Below, piece after piece: positions 28,074-38,512 of a DNA stretch of 64,000 nt. Each line of letters opens with the position of its first letter. The first letter of the stretch is position 1. Location of the stretch: NCBI GenBank assembly GCA_020721005.1, contig DYNP01000014.1, forward strand, positions 39,086-103,085, given 5' to 3'. Below the pieces are notes generated by a model. The model ran no database searches. It saw only the letters and a list, made by a program, of their open reading frames with translations, and had not been told where the DNA came from. This DNA is from Thiomargarita sp. (GTDB lineage Bacteria > Pseudomonadota > Gammaproteobacteria > Beggiatoales > Beggiatoaceae). A program made the position numbers and the translations under genes.

Positions 28074-30477
28074 ATGGAAACTGTTTCTATGTGGGGCAAA
28101 ACCCGAATCACTCTTAAACACTGTCAACATTTCTTCCACAAAGTGCTCCACCATCCTTTGCAAGTCCTTAATTTCAAATGGTTACATCACTATTGGTACA
28201 AATCTATTCAACGTCAACTGATTTTAGGTATTGCCCTAGTTCATGCCATTTTAATGACCATTTTTGTCATCGATTTGACTGAGCGGCAACGAGAATTTCT
28301 GCAACGAGAAGCAATGCAACAAGCATTGGGATTGGCTGAAACTTTAGCCGCCAACAGCAGCTCTTGGACCCTAGCCAGTGATGTAATGGGACTTTCGGAA
28401 TTGGTAAAATATCAACTGCGTTATCCGGGAATGCAATATGCTCTGAATCACCTCAAGCCGTGGTCAAGTATTGGCTCACACCGAAGATCAGTGGATTGGA
28501 CAATATTTACAAGATGAACTCAGTCAATCCTTATTCACCCCGGAAATGGCTGCTGAGCCCCAAACACAATTGTTATATCAAAGCCATGAATTCCTAGATG
28601 TAGCTGCGCCTATTCTATCTGCAGGTCGTTTGATCGGTTGGGTTAAAGTTGGCATTTCCACTCGAAACACCGAAGACAATTTGCAAGTGGTTACCCGGGA
28701 CGGTTTAATTTATACCCTGTTGGCTATTCTCATTGGCATTGTATTTGCCATGTTTATGGCCAAAAATTTGACTGCTGGATTAAAAAACCTGATGTTAGTC
28801 ATTGAACAAGTCAAATTGGGAGAGCGCAACGTGTATGCCAATGAAAAACGGGAAGATGAAATTGGCTATTTGGCTAAAGGCTTCAATGCCATGGTGCGAG
28901 CCATTAGGGACTATGAGCGGAAAATGCAAGAAGCCAAACAAGTTGCTGAAAAAGCCAATTTGGCCAAAAGTCAATTTATCGCCAACATGAGCCATGAATT
29001 GCGCACCCCTTTAAACGCCATTATTGGTTACAGTGACATGTTACAAGAAGAATACGAAGATCTAACTTTAGAGGAAATTCTTTTTGATTTACAAAAAATC
29101 AATGCTTCCGGTAAACATTTACTCAGTTTAATCAATGATATCCTTGATTTATCGAAAATTGAATCTGGAAAGATGGAAATTTTCAATGAAACCTTTGACG
29201 TCATCAAAATAGTTAAGGAAGTGCTTGTCACCATTGAAATTCTGCTCAGACAAAAGGGCAATAGTCTTCAATTTAAACATGAGGACAATATTGGGCTGAT
29301 GCATGCTGATTTGACCAAGTTGCGCCAAATTCTCCTGAATTTACTGAGTAATGCCTCCAAATTTACCGAACAAGGCACTATTTACTTGACCATTACCACC
29401 TTTGAACGCGATGAACAAACTTGGCTTAGCTTCACCATTCAAGACACTGGCATTGGCATTGCCCCAGAGCAACAAAAGCAATTATTTCAAGCTTTTCAAC
29501 AAGTAGATGGTTCCACAACTAGAAAGTATGGAGGCACAGGACTGGGACTGGTGATCAGCAAACGTTTTGTGGAAATGATGGGCGGCAGCATTGCTCTGCA
29601 CAGTGAATTTGGACAAGGCACCACGTTTACTGTATTATTACCTACTAAAGTGGTTAATTCCAATATGGCAACTTCCAATTCTTTAGATAACCTCTTGTTA
29701 GAAAAGGAAAAACCCAACACGGTGCTGATTATTGACGACGACGCAACTGTGCGTGAATTGTTGGGCAAATACATTCGTAAATTGGGTTATAGCGTGGTTT
29801 TTGCTGAAGATGGGCAAAAAGGTTTACAATTGGCACAATTGATTCAACCCGATGCAATCACTTTGGACGTGATGATGCCCTGTATGGATGGCTGGATGGT
29901 ATTGTCAGAATTGAAAAAAAATCCCCAATTACAAGCTATTCCAGTTATCATGTTGTCCATGGTTGAAAATCGAGAATTGGGTTATGCCTTGGGAGCAGCA
30001 GATTATTTGGTGAAACCCATCGATCAGAAACAAATTTTGCAAGTTTTGCAGAAATATCATCCTTTAACCCATCACCAATATTGTATTATGGTCGTGGAAG
30101 ACGATGCTATGACCCAAGATTTGACTAAAGAAATGTTGCAACGACAGGGTTGGCAAGTATTATTAGCCAACAATGGCAAAAATGCCCTGAAATTGGCCAA
30201 AAAGCAGCCGCCAGACTTGATTTTGTTGGATTTGATGATGCCAGAAATGGATGGATTTGAATTGGTCAATCAATTGCGCAAGGACCCGGAATTGAATCAA
30301 ATTCCAGTCATTGTCTTGACCGCCAAAGATGTCAGTCATGCGGATCGAACTTACTTGGGTGATCAGGTCAATGCTATTTTTCAAAAAGGAGCCTACCAAC
30401 GAGATGAATTATTAGCCCAATTGCAAGAATTGCTGTTGGTCACTCGCCAAGAGCCCAATTCTGATCACAAAGAATAA
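28074..30477 (+). pseudogene. Membrane hybrid histidine kinase, interrupted by a one-base frameshift
   Basis: Two frames make one kinase: 28074-28517, then the frame continuing to 30477. Dropping one A of the AA pair at 28446-28447 joins them as [20 protein letters not shown], a normal sensor sequence, so one inserted base is the likely defect (or a sequencing error). The rebuilt protein is about 800 residues. It has TM1 (about 46-66), a periplasmic sensor, TM2 ([14 protein letters not shown]), HAMP, HisKA with His in [10 protein letters not shown], HATPase, and two receivers (Asp in ITLDVMMP and LLLDLMMP). It lies three bases after the PhnD-like lipoprotein gene, its likely signal partner. 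If the shift is real, the C-terminal part alone lacks TM1. Confidence 0.8.
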
Positions 30478-30502
30478 TTGAGAATGATTTATTCTCATAC
30501 CT

Positions 30503-30524
30503 CCCCTTTCTACATGGAAAGGGG
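30503..30524. repeat. Hairpin after the hybrid kinase gene
   Basis: CCCCTTTC (30503-30510) pairs with GAAAGGGG (30517-30524) across a 6-base loop, 25 bases after the kinase stop. No T-tract follows, so a terminator role is uncertain. Confidence 0.5.
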
Positions 30525-30655
30525 TAATGGGAATTACCTGTCTTTCCTAATCCCTTCTGTTTAAACACTTCTCAAATTTTAACAGCACAACCGCCATATT
30601 TAACTTATTTAGAGTATAAATCTCAATCAATACTTCCTACCTATACAAAGCAGAA

Positions 30656-30684
30656 TTGGGTCGTCAACTAAAACGTGCTATAAT
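30656..30684 (+). promoter_or_regulatory. Sigma-70 promoter of the antiporter gene
   Basis: TTGGGT (30656-30661), a 17-base spacer and a perfect TATAAT (30679-30684) predict a transcript start near 30691, about 36 bases before the antiporter ATG. Confidence 0.65.
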
Positions 30685-30726
30685 AATCAATTCTTCATGT
30701 GAAACTACCCTACAAAGGTAAATCTT

Positions 30727-32094
30727 ATGTCCCTAAAAACGCGACTTTCTGCACCCCACTGGCAACTTATCCTACTCACTTTCTTAGCATTTCAGTCAAT
30801 TACGTATGCTGCTGGCAGCGGTGACAACGTCATTGATTTCTTCTGGATCGGCTTACTCCTGCTTATTGCCAGACTGTCCAGCCTGGTTGAAAAAGTCGGA
30901 CAACCTGCCGTGTTAGGAGAATTGATCGTGGGCGTACTGCTGGGCAACTTAGCCCTGATTGGCATCAACATCCTAGAACCCATTAAACACGACGAAATCA
31001 TCCTCTTCCTCGCCGAATTGGGCGTCGTCATCCTCCTGTTCCAAATTGGTCTCGAATCCAATATCGACCAAATGAAAAAAGTCGGTTGGCGAGCTTTCTG
31101 GGTAGCTACAGTTGGAGTAATCGCCCCCTTTGGACTGGGCACCTACGTGATCGGACCCATGATCCTACCCGGTTTGTCCCAATCTGCCTACCTTTTCTTA
31201 GGTGCAACCTTAACTGCAACCTCCGTTGGCATCACAGGACGTGTACTTCGAGATCTCAACAAATTACACCTACCAGAAGCCCAAATTATTCTCGGTGCAG
31301 CGGTGATTGACGATGTAATGGGACTGATCATCCTGGCTGTGGTTTCCTCCATTGTAAAAATGGGCTCCATTGCGCCTTCAGAAGTTGTGCTTATCACCCT
31401 AAAAGCCATAGGATTCCTCGTAGCTGCCATCTTCATCGGCCAATTCATCGCAGTTAAAGCCGGTCGATTTTTCTCCCTGATCAACGTGGGCGAAGCCATG
31501 AAATTCACCCTGCTGGTCATCTTCTGCCTCTTCTTTGCCTACTTGGCCTACTTGGTTGGACTGGCGCCCATCGTAGGCGCTTTTGCAGCGGGACTCATGT
31601 TGGACAACGCTCACTTCAAACACTTTGCCGATCCCACTATCAATCAAGAAATTCAAGCGGCTATCAAAGGGACCGATGAAAAAACTCAACAAGAAGTTGA
31701 CCGTATCTTGGAACGCCATAGTCATCGCCATTTAGAAGATCTCATCGCGCCTTTAGGGCACTTCCTAGTCCCCCTATTCTTCGTCATGACTGGCTTCCAA
31801 GTCAAACTGGAAACCCTATTTGATCCACAAATTCTCATTGTTGCCTTAGCCATCACCCTACTGGCCTTTTTCAGCAAACTCATTGCTGGAATTGCAGCGG
31901 GACCAGTCAACAAATGGATTGTGGGTTGGGGCATGGCGCCTCGAGGAGAAGTTGGACTCATCTTTGCGGTCATTGGCAAACAACTGGGAGTCGTTTCCGA
32001 AGGCCTATTTTCCGCCATTGTCATCATGGTCATTCTCACTACCCTCCTTACCCCTCCGATTTTAAGTTACCTGTTGCGCAAACATAACACTTAA
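30727..32094 (+). CDS. Cation:proton antiporter, CPA2 (KefB/NapA-like)
   Basis: The 455-residue inner-membrane protein has about twelve hydrophobic segments. Typical CPA2 stretches are GQPAVLGELIVGVLLGN, AELGVVILLFQIGLE, the paired-acidic helix AAVIDDVMGLIILAVV and APIVGAFAAGLMLD. APRGEVGLIFAVIG lies near the end. The ASP-ASP pair (IDD) suits an electrogenic exchanger of the NapA type. A cytosolic loop of about 45 residues rich in His/Glu (RHSHRH) is inserted before LIAPLGHFLVP. No regulatory TrkA-N domain is attached. The exchanged ion (Na+ or K+) is not certain. Confidence 0.88.
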   Translation: MSLKTRLSAPHWQLILLTFLAFQSITYAAGSGDNVIDFFWIGLLLLIARLSSLVEKVGQPAVLGELIVGVLLGNLALIGINILEPIKHDEIILFLAELGVVILLFQIGLESNIDQMKKVGWRAFWVATVGVIAPFGLGTYVIGPMILPGLSQSAYLFLGATLTATSVGITGRVLRDLNKLHLPEAQIILGAAVIDDVMGLIILAVVSSIVKMGSIAPSEVVLITLKAIGFLVAAIFIGQFIAVKAGRFFSLINVGEAMKFTLLVIFCLFFAYLAYLVGLAPIVGAFAAGLMLDNAHFKHFADPTINQEIQAAIKGTDEKTQQEVDRILERHSHRHLEDLIAPLGHFLVPLFFVMTGFQVKLETLFDPQILIVALAITLLAFFSKLIAGIAAGPVNKWIVGWGMAPRGEVGLIFAVIGKQLGVVSEGLFSAIVIMVILTTLLTPPILSYLLRKHNT

Positions 32095-32233
32095 TCTGCT
32101 GATATTACAAAAATTTTGACGTTATAAAGTCCCAAACTCTTAACTTCATCTTTGTACTTAACACCATGGAAAGTTCCCAACCGACCTCAATGGGAACTTC
32201 CCACATCTACCAAAAAAAACAGGAGAAATTGGT

Positions 32234-32569
32234 ATGCCCATTTACGAATATGCCTGTCGGGATTGCGGACATGAACTGGAAGTTATCCAAAAAATGAGTG
32301 ACCTTCCCCTGCAAGAATGCCCCGCGTGTGGACAAAGTAGCCTGACCAAAAAAATCTCAGCTGCAGGCTTTCGCCTAAAAGGCACTGGCTGGTATGCCAC
32401 TGACTTTAAAGACAAAAAAACCGCCAAAGCCCCCGAAACATCGGAAACTCCCGGAACCACCTCACCTTCTGAAAAAACCTCTGTTCCCGCCACAGAATCC
32501 AGTTCCAGCACCCCAACTGAGAGTAAGGAGACCAAGAAGGAAACTGCAGCCTCTCCAGCTAACCCTTAA
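32234..32569 (+). CDS. FmdB family zinc ribbon protein
   Basis: The 111-residue cytosolic protein starts MPIYEYACRDCGHELE and has a second pair CPACGQ, giving one CxxC...CxxC zinc ribbon (residues 8-36), followed by GTGWYATDFK, the family's usual end. The tail from about residue 62 is Pro/Thr/Ser/Lys low complexity. The family is annotated as putative regulators, and the cellular role is not known. AGGAG lies 8 bases before the ATG. It is often next to aspS in gammaproteobacteria, as here, though a 620-base repeat block now separates them. Confidence 0.88.
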   Translation: MPIYEYACRDCGHELEVIQKMSDLPLQECPACGQSSLTKKISAAGFRLKGTGWYATDFKDKKTAKAPETSETPGTTSPSEKTSVPATESSSSTPTESKETKKETAASPANP

Positions 32570-32612
32570 CTCCAATCTCTAAATTCCTTCCTGAATCTCC
32601 AAAAATCGTAAC

Positions 32613-33134
32613 ATACTGGTCCCTCTTCACAAGGGATCAGTTTCCACGATTGTTCCTCTCATTCCCACTTCTGTAATTGGAATGAGACCAAAAATGCTAA
32701 ACCCAACACATCATTAACTTATTGATAACTGTATTTCTCGTTATTTCTCGTTCCCAAGTGTCACTTGGGAATGCAGTCTTGACCGCGCCGCGGTCAGTTA
32801 TTCATCAGCTTCTGTGTAGTCAGGAATCAACCCCTGTTATCGTGTGTAAACAAGGGCAGCCAGTTAATGACAGTGTAGGTTGAAAAATAGGAGGCTTGAT
32901 TTTCATAGAGTTGGTAACGACTGTGTCCCCTTGTTCCTGTTTTTATTCGTACGGACCGCGACGCGGTCAAGACTGCATTCCCAAGTAACACTTGGGAACG
33001 AAGTAAACGAGGTAAAATACTGGTCCCTCTTTACAAGGGATCAGTTTCCATAATTCACCCTCCCATTCCTACCTTATAATCGGAATGAGACCAAGAATGT
33101 TAAGCTCAACATATTATTAACCATTAGATAACTG
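32613..33134. repeat. MITE-like element: inverted repeats nested in direct repeats
   Basis: Two imperfect direct repeats of about 118 bp (32613-32731 and 33017-33134, both starting ATACTGGTCCCTCT and ending GATAACTG) flank a segment. That segment is bounded by about 49-bp inverted repeats (32747-32795 and 32954-33003, with few mismatches). Each inverted repeat contains CGTTCCCAAGTG/CACTTGGGAA and a GACCGCG-CGCGGTC palindrome. The 158-base interior has no gene. The structure suggests a non-autonomous mobile element or a duplication around one. It fills the fmdB-aspS gap, and I see no promoter other than what may lie in 33135-33189. Confidence 0.85.
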
Positions 33135-33189
33135 CAGAAATTTTACTCTGTACCCCCAACTATCCCCCATCAGAATCAAAGAGGTTGTT

Positions 33190-34965
33190 ATGCGTAGCCA
33201 CTATTGCGGAAAACTGAGCACCGCGTTATTAGGAAAACCGGTAACCCTATGTGGTTGGACCCACCGACGCCGGGACCATGGTGGAGTCATTTTCATCGAC
33301 TTGCGAGACCGCACCGGCTTAGTACAAGTGGTCGCCAATCCTGCGCAAAATGCCGCCTTTACCACTGCTGAAAAAGCCCGCAATGAATATGTGTTGAAAA
33401 TACAAGGATTAATTCAATTGCGACCTGCGGGCACTGAAAATCCCGAATTAGCCACTGGTCAAATTGAAGTCATTGCCGAACACATCGAAATTCTCAATCC
33501 TTCAGAGCCCCTGCCTTTTCAACTCGATGAAACCGCCAATGAAGAAATTAGATTGCGTCACCGTTACCTGGATCTACGTCGTCCCGTTATGCAGGAACGT
33601 TTTCAACTGCGAGCTAAAATTGCCAGCACCTTACGCCGCTTCTTAGAAGCCGAACACTTCTTAGATATAGAAACCCCCATGCTCACCAAAGCCACACCAG
33701 AAGGGGCTAGAGACTACCTGGTCCCCAGTCGCACCCATCCTGGAGAATTTTTCGCTCTGCCCCAATCCCCCCAACTCTTTAAACAACTGCTCATGATGGC
33801 CGGTTTTGATCGCTATTATCAAATAGTTCGCTGTTTTCGAGACGAAGATCTCCGTGCCGATCGCCAACCCGAATTTACCCAATTGGACATCGAAATGTCC
33901 TTTGTAGACGAAACTATGGTACGCCAACTTATGGAAACCATGATTCGTCACCTTTTTCAAGAAGTATTGCAAATTACCCTACCCGATCCCTTTCCCTGCT
34001 TAACCTATCAAGAAGCCATAAAGCGTTATGGCAGTGACAAACCAGATTTACGAATTCCCCTTCAGTTCACCGAACTCACCGATCTCATGCAACATGTTGA
34101 ATTTAAAGTATTCTCACAACCTGCCTGTGATCCTGATGGACGAGTGGCTGCCCTTTGCGTGCCCAATGGTAAACTGCTGTCACGCAAACAAATTGATGAC
34201 TACACCGATTTTGTCAGCATCTATGGGGCCAAGGGACTCGCTTACATCAAAGTTAACGACCTCAGTCTTGGTCGCGAGGGCTTACAATCCCCCATTCTCA
34301 AATTCCTTTCAGACCCCATTATTGAACAAATTCTGGAACGCACCCAAGCTGACAGCGGTAGTCTCATCTTTTTCGGAGCTGACAAAACGCGAGTGGTCAA
34401 CGAAGCTCTGGGCGCTCTGCGTCTAAAAATTGGAGACGACCTCAATTTATACCAAGGAGAATGGCAACCCCTGTGGGTCATTGACTTTCCCATGTTTGAA
34501 TGGGATGACAAAGAGCAACGCTGGGTCTCCTTGCACCATCCATTCACCTCCCCCAACACCACTGACATTGCCCACCTAGAAACCAACCCTGGTCACTGCC
34601 TATCTCGAGCCTATGACATGGTGCTCAACGGTGCCGAAATTGGTGGCGGTTCCATTCGCATTCACTCCACCCAACTCCAAACTGCAGTCTTCAAACTGTT
34701 GGGCATTGGCGAAGAAGAAGCGCGGGAAAAATTTGGTTTTCTCTTAGACGCCCTAAAATACGGTTGCCCACCCCACGGGGGCATTGCTTTTGGACTGGAT
34801 CGACTCGTCATGCTCATGACCCAATCTCATTCCATTCGAGAAGTCATTGCCTTCCCCAAAACCCAAACTGCCAGCTGCCCTCTCACTTCAGCCCCTTCTG
34901 CAGCCAGTCCTGCCCAACTGCGAGAATTGCATATCCGACTACAAAATCCTCCCACTTCACCCTAA
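33190..34965 (+). CDS. aspS: Aspartate--tRNA(Asp/Asn) ligase AspS
   Basis: The 591-residue class II synthetase charges tRNA with aspartate. It has an N-terminal OB-fold ([21 protein letters not shown]), motif 2 ([19 protein letters not shown]), the bacterial GAD insertion (about 280-420) and motif 3 ([13 protein letters not shown]). The length is normal. His30 in RRRDHGG matches the residue linked to non-discriminating enzymes such as that of Pseudomonas aeruginosa, whereas E. coli has Leu there. It may therefore also charge tRNA(Asn) for amidation; this is inference. AGAGG precedes the ATG. Confidence 0.96.
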   Translation: MRSHYCGKLSTALLGKPVTLCGWTHRRRDHGGVIFIDLRDRTGLVQVVANPAQNAAFTTAEKARNEYVLKIQGLIQLRPAGTENPELATGQIEVIAEHIEILNPSEPLPFQLDETANEEIRLRHRYLDLRRPVMQERFQLRAKIASTLRRFLEAEHFLDIETPMLTKATPEGARDYLVPSRTHPGEFFALPQSPQLFKQLLMMAGFDRYYQIVRCFRDEDLRADRQPEFTQLDIEMSFVDETMVRQLMETMIRHLFQEVLQITLPDPFPCLTYQEAIKRYGSDKPDLRIPLQFTELTDLMQHVEFKVFSQPACDPDGRVAALCVPNGKLLSRKQIDDYTDFVSIYGAKGLAYIKVNDLSLGREGLQSPILKFLSDPIIEQILERTQADSGSLIFFGADKTRVVNEALGALRLKIGDDLNLYQGEWQPLWVIDFPMFEWDDKEQRWVSLHHPFTSPNTTDIAHLETNPGHCLSRAYDMVLNGAEIGGGSIRIHSTQLQTAVFKLLGIGEEEAREKFGFLLDALKYGCPPHGGIAFGLDRLVMLMTQSHSIREVIAFPKTQTASCPLTSAPSAASPAQLRELHIRLQNPPTSP

Positions 34966-34991
34966 CTCCCGTTCACCCTGCATTGACCATT

Positions 34992-35057
34992 CCTGACCTT
35001 TCTTCAACAAAAAAGCATGACACCACATTGCTTCCCATTTTTACAAGAAAGGTCAGG
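34992..35057. repeat. 13-bp inverted repeat after aspS
   Basis: CCTGACCTTTCTT (34992-35004) and its exact complement AAGAAAGGTCAGG (35045-35057) enclose a 40-base loop in the gap between aspS and the TPR transferase gene. It is too open for a standard terminator and could be a small repeat or operator. Confidence 0.5.
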
Positions 35058-35108
35058 TAACTCACCAAACCTCAACAATAGCCATCATTTCCCAATTTTC
35101 CCTTACCC

Positions 35109-37016
35109 ATGTCCAAAAAAAAACCTTCTCAACCGACCTCTCTAACCATTCCCCAAGCTCTACATTGGGCGCTCCAACACTACCAGGCGGGGCGTTTATC
35201 TGAGGCCGAAGCTCTGTATCAACAAATTTTACAAACTCAACCCGAAACTGCCGGGGCTTACCATGGATTGGGACTGCTTGCCAGTCAAGCCAAAAACTGT
35301 CCACTGGCAATAGAACTTTTCCAAAAAGCCATTCAATTACAACCCAATATCGCCGATTACTACCAAAGTTTAGGCTCCATTCTCGCTGAGCAAAGTAACT
35401 TTGCCGGTGCTGTCACCTGCTACGAAAAAGCCATTGCCCTCAACCCCAACAATGCCCTCACCTATTACAAACTGGGCTGGGCCTTCAAAAGCCAAAACAA
35501 ACATGCCCAAGCGGTCCTGTGTTTTCGACGCGTGATCGCCTTAGATCCCAACATTGCTGAAGCCTATAATGGTTTGGGGAACGCTTTACGATTCCTGGGA
35601 AAAATAGAAGAAGCCATTGCCAATTATCAAAAAACCCTCGAATTGGAACCCCAACACGAAATGGCTCACAATAATATAGCCTGTGCCCTGCAAGATAAAG
35701 GCCTATTTGACCAAGCCATTCCACACTTTCGAGAAGCGTTGCATATCAATCCCAATTACCAAGAAGCCTATAGCAACCTCCTGTTTGCTCTCAATTATGT
35801 AGAAGAAGACCCGCATCGATTATTTGCTGAACACCAAGGCTATCATCAGCAATTGGCCCTGCCATTGATGCCAATTTTTGAAAATTATCCCAATTCCTGT
35901 CAAAACAACAGAAAACTAAAAATTGGCTATGTCAGTCGGGATTTCAAAAAGCACTCAGTCGCCTACTTTATAGAACCCATTTTAGCCCATCACAACCATA
36001 AACAATTTGAAATCACCTGTTATTATGATGACATAGTTATTGACGACACCACCCAACGTTTGCAAGCCCATGCCGATCATTGGAAATTTTCTGCCAACCT
36101 CTCTCATGCCAATTTAGCTGAATTGATCAAAACTGATCAAATTGATATTTTGATTGATTTGGGAGGACATGCTGGCGATCGTTTACTGACATTTGCGCAA
36201 CGGGCAGCCCCGGTGCAAATCACCTATCTGGGCTATCCAACCAGCAGCGGTCTTACTGCAATTGACTATCGACTCAGCGATCATCACGTTGATCCACAAG
36301 GTGAAACTGAAATTTTCAACTCAGAAAAACTGTTGAGAATGCCCCACAGCTATTTTTGCTATCAACCCTACTGGCAAAGTCCCCCGGTAACCCCTCTGCC
36401 TGCCCTTGAGACCGGCATCTTAACCTTAGGTTGCTTTAACAATCACACCAAAGTCACTGCACAATTATTAGATTTATGGGCAGAAATTATCAAAAAAATC
36501 CCCAACTCCAGATTATTATTAAAATCCAGTACCCAACACTTTAACGATCCAGAAATTGTCAAATGGGTCTCAGAAAAATTATTCAGCCGCGGATTGACTC
36601 CAGAACAAATTCATATCCTACCTTCTACCCGCACCACTGAGGAACATCTAAAATACTATCAACAAATCGATATTGCCCTGGACACTTACCCCTATAACGG
36701 AGCAACTACCACCTGTGAAGCTCTGTGGATGGGCATTCCCGTGATCAGCTGGTCTGGCAAAACTCATGCTTCGAGAATGGGACTCAGTTTACTAAATACA
36801 GTGGGATTGGGACATTTGGTGGCAAAATCGGCTGAGGAATACCTTAATATTGTCATCAATTTAACCTCTGATCTCAATCAATTACAAGACTTGCGTAAAA
36901 ATCTACGTTCCCAAGTTTCAGCTTCTCCCCTTACCCAAGCTGCCCAATTCACAGCACACCTGGAAACCCTCTATCAAAATATTTGGGAAACCTGGTGTCA
37001 GCAACACTCCATTTGA
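35109..37016 (+). CDS. TPR protein with O-GlcNAc-transferase (SPINDLY-like) domain
   Basis: The 635-residue protein has about six tetratricopeptide repeats (residues 10-230). A C-terminal GT41-type domain follows: KIGYVSRDFKKHSVAYF, LIDLGGHAGD, APVQITYLGYPTSSG and GCFNNHTKVT, then YPYNGATTTCEALWMGIPV with the sugar-nucleotide site. Such enzymes transfer a sugar from a UDP/GDP donor to Ser/Thr of proteins in the cytosol, and bacterial members glycosylate surface proteins or act in capsule formation. A flippase and two GT4 enzymes follow on the same strand, pointing to surface-glycan synthesis. No good ribosome site is seen before ATG 35109. Confidence 0.85.
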   Translation: MSKKKPSQPTSLTIPQALHWALQHYQAGRLSEAEALYQQILQTQPETAGAYHGLGLLASQAKNCPLAIELFQKAIQLQPNIADYYQSLGSILAEQSNFAGAVTCYEKAIALNPNNALTYYKLGWAFKSQNKHAQAVLCFRRVIALDPNIAEAYNGLGNALRFLGKIEEAIANYQKTLELEPQHEMAHNNIACALQDKGLFDQAIPHFREALHINPNYQEAYSNLLFALNYVEEDPHRLFAEHQGYHQQLALPLMPIFENYPNSCQNNRKLKIGYVSRDFKKHSVAYFIEPILAHHNHKQFEITCYYDDIVIDDTTQRLQAHADHWKFSANLSHANLAELIKTDQIDILIDLGGHAGDRLLTFAQRAAPVQITYLGYPTSSGLTAIDYRLSDHHVDPQGETEIFNSEKLLRMPHSYFCYQPYWQSPPVTPLPALETGILTLGCFNNHTKVTAQLLDLWAEIIKKIPNSRLLLKSSTQHFNDPEIVKWVSEKLFSRGLTPEQIHILPSTRTTEEHLKYYQQIDIALDTYPYNGATTTCEALWMGIPVISWSGKTHASRMGLSLLNTVGLGHLVAKSAEEYLNIVINLTSDLNQLQDLRKNLRSQVSASPLTQAAQFTAHLETLYQNIWETWCQQHSI

Positions 37017-37057
37017 CAAAGATCATTGCTTTCCGATCTCCGGTCTCAATATAACAT

Positions 37058-38512
37058 ATGTCTACTTCCTCAAAGGATATATTATCCCCCATTTTAACTC
37101 TGGCCAACGGCACCTTATTTTCCCAAGGAATTTTAATTCTCAGCGCTCCAGTGCTCACCCGACTCTATACCCCACAACAATTTGGCGAGTTCATCCTCTT
37201 CATTTCCCTGTTGTCAATACTGCTTATTTTGGTATCACTTCGTTATGAGATGGCAATTCCATTGGCAAAAGAAGATGAAACTGCCGTTCACCTGCTGTAT
37301 TTGGCTTTACTCTTAGTGGGACTTAACAGTTTGGCTGGATTTTTAATCGGTCTCATTCTCTTCCCCGCACTGCGCTTATTTATTGATTCAATAGACTTTC
37401 CATATGGATTAATTTTCCAGTCCGGGTTGATTTTTATCACTGACTCCCTATATTGGCTAACTTTTGCTATAATGGGCGCAGGAACTTACCAAGCGTTAAA
37501 ATATTTTTGTCAGCGACATCGCCATTTTAGCCTCATCAGCCATACTCAAATCAAGCAATCTTTAATCCAAGTTACCGTACAAATTGGGTGGGGATTAACT
37601 CAATTGGGAAGTTTGGGACTGTTATTGGGTTATATTTTGGCTCAATGGTTGGGACTGATCATTCTGGGACGCCAAATTCCGCTGAGAACTCTCCAACTTA
37701 CTCAATTAAAAGCAGTTGCCATAACTTATCGTGCATTCCCACTCTACACTCTTTGGGCTTCCTTATTCAATGTGTTGGGTTGGCAACTTCCCCCTCTATT
37801 TTTTGCCACCTTTTTTTCCACTGAAATTGCCGGCTGGTATGGACTGACGTTACGAGTATTGGGAATGCCTTCTGCCTTACTGGGACAAGCTGTAGCTCAA
37901 GTTTTTTACCCCCTTGCCGCTCACAGCCCACATCCAGCCAATCTGATAGAACGAATAGCCACTTTGCTGTTGGTCACTGGCAGCCCCTTGTTTATCCTGA
38001 TTTTTCTACAAGGAGAACTCCTATTTACCCTCGCATTTGGGAACGCTTGGAGCATGGCCGGACGTTATGCAGAATGGTTAGCGCCTTGGTTTATGCTGGC
38101 CTTCATTTCTTCCCCCTTAAGCACCTTTAGCTTGGTAAAAGCGCAACAACGTCAAGCCCTGTGGTTCAGTCTCTATGAGACCAGTTTACGATTGATCGCG
38201 ATCAGCATTGGTATCTACTGGGTATCAGTCCCATTGGCCATTCAACTGTTTTCTGCAGCTGGGGTATTTATTTGCTGGATTTACATCGTTTGGGTATTCA
38301 AATTGGCAGATTCCCACTGGCTAACTTGGTTCAATTCTGTTAAAATATACTTTTTGGTGGCAGGGAACATAACCCTTGGGTTATATCTGCTCAGTCCATG
38401 GCTTCCCCCTATTCCTGCCTTAATGTTGACCGGAATCTGCCTAACTTTGTTAGGAAGCTGGGGCTGGCAAATTTACCGCAAACTCGACTTTTCGGAATCA
38501 ACAAATTTATGA
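37058..38512 (+). CDS. Oligosaccharide flippase (Wzx-like, MATE superfamily)
   Basis: The 484-residue inner-membrane protein has 12-14 hydrophobic segments. The polysaccharide-biosynthesis N-terminus LANGTLFSQGILILSAPVLTRLYTP shows the expected pattern, with Arg/Tyr-Pro ending the first loop. Wzx proteins flip lipid-linked glycan units to the periplasm. Its stop overlaps the start of the next glycosyltransferase (ATGA at 38509-38512), so they are translated together. Confidence 0.85.
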   Translation: MSTSSKDILSPILTLANGTLFSQGILILSAPVLTRLYTPQQFGEFILFISLLSILLILVSLRYEMAIPLAKEDETAVHLLYLALLLVGLNSLAGFLIGLILFPALRLFIDSIDFPYGLIFQSGLIFITDSLYWLTFAIMGAGTYQALKYFCQRHRHFSLISHTQIKQSLIQVTVQIGWGLTQLGSLGLLLGYILAQWLGLIILGRQIPLRTLQLTQLKAVAITYRAFPLYTLWASLFNVLGWQLPPLFFATFFSTEIAGWYGLTLRVLGMPSALLGQAVAQVFYPLAAHSPHPANLIERIATLLLVTGSPLFILIFLQGELLFTLAFGNAWSMAGRYAEWLAPWFMLAFISSPLSTFSLVKAQQRQALWFSLYETSLRLIAISIGIYWVSVPLAIQLFSAAGVFICWIYIVWVFKLADSHWLTWFNSVKIYFLVAGNITLGLYLLSPWLPPIPALMLTGICLTLLGSWGWQIYRKLDFSESTNL

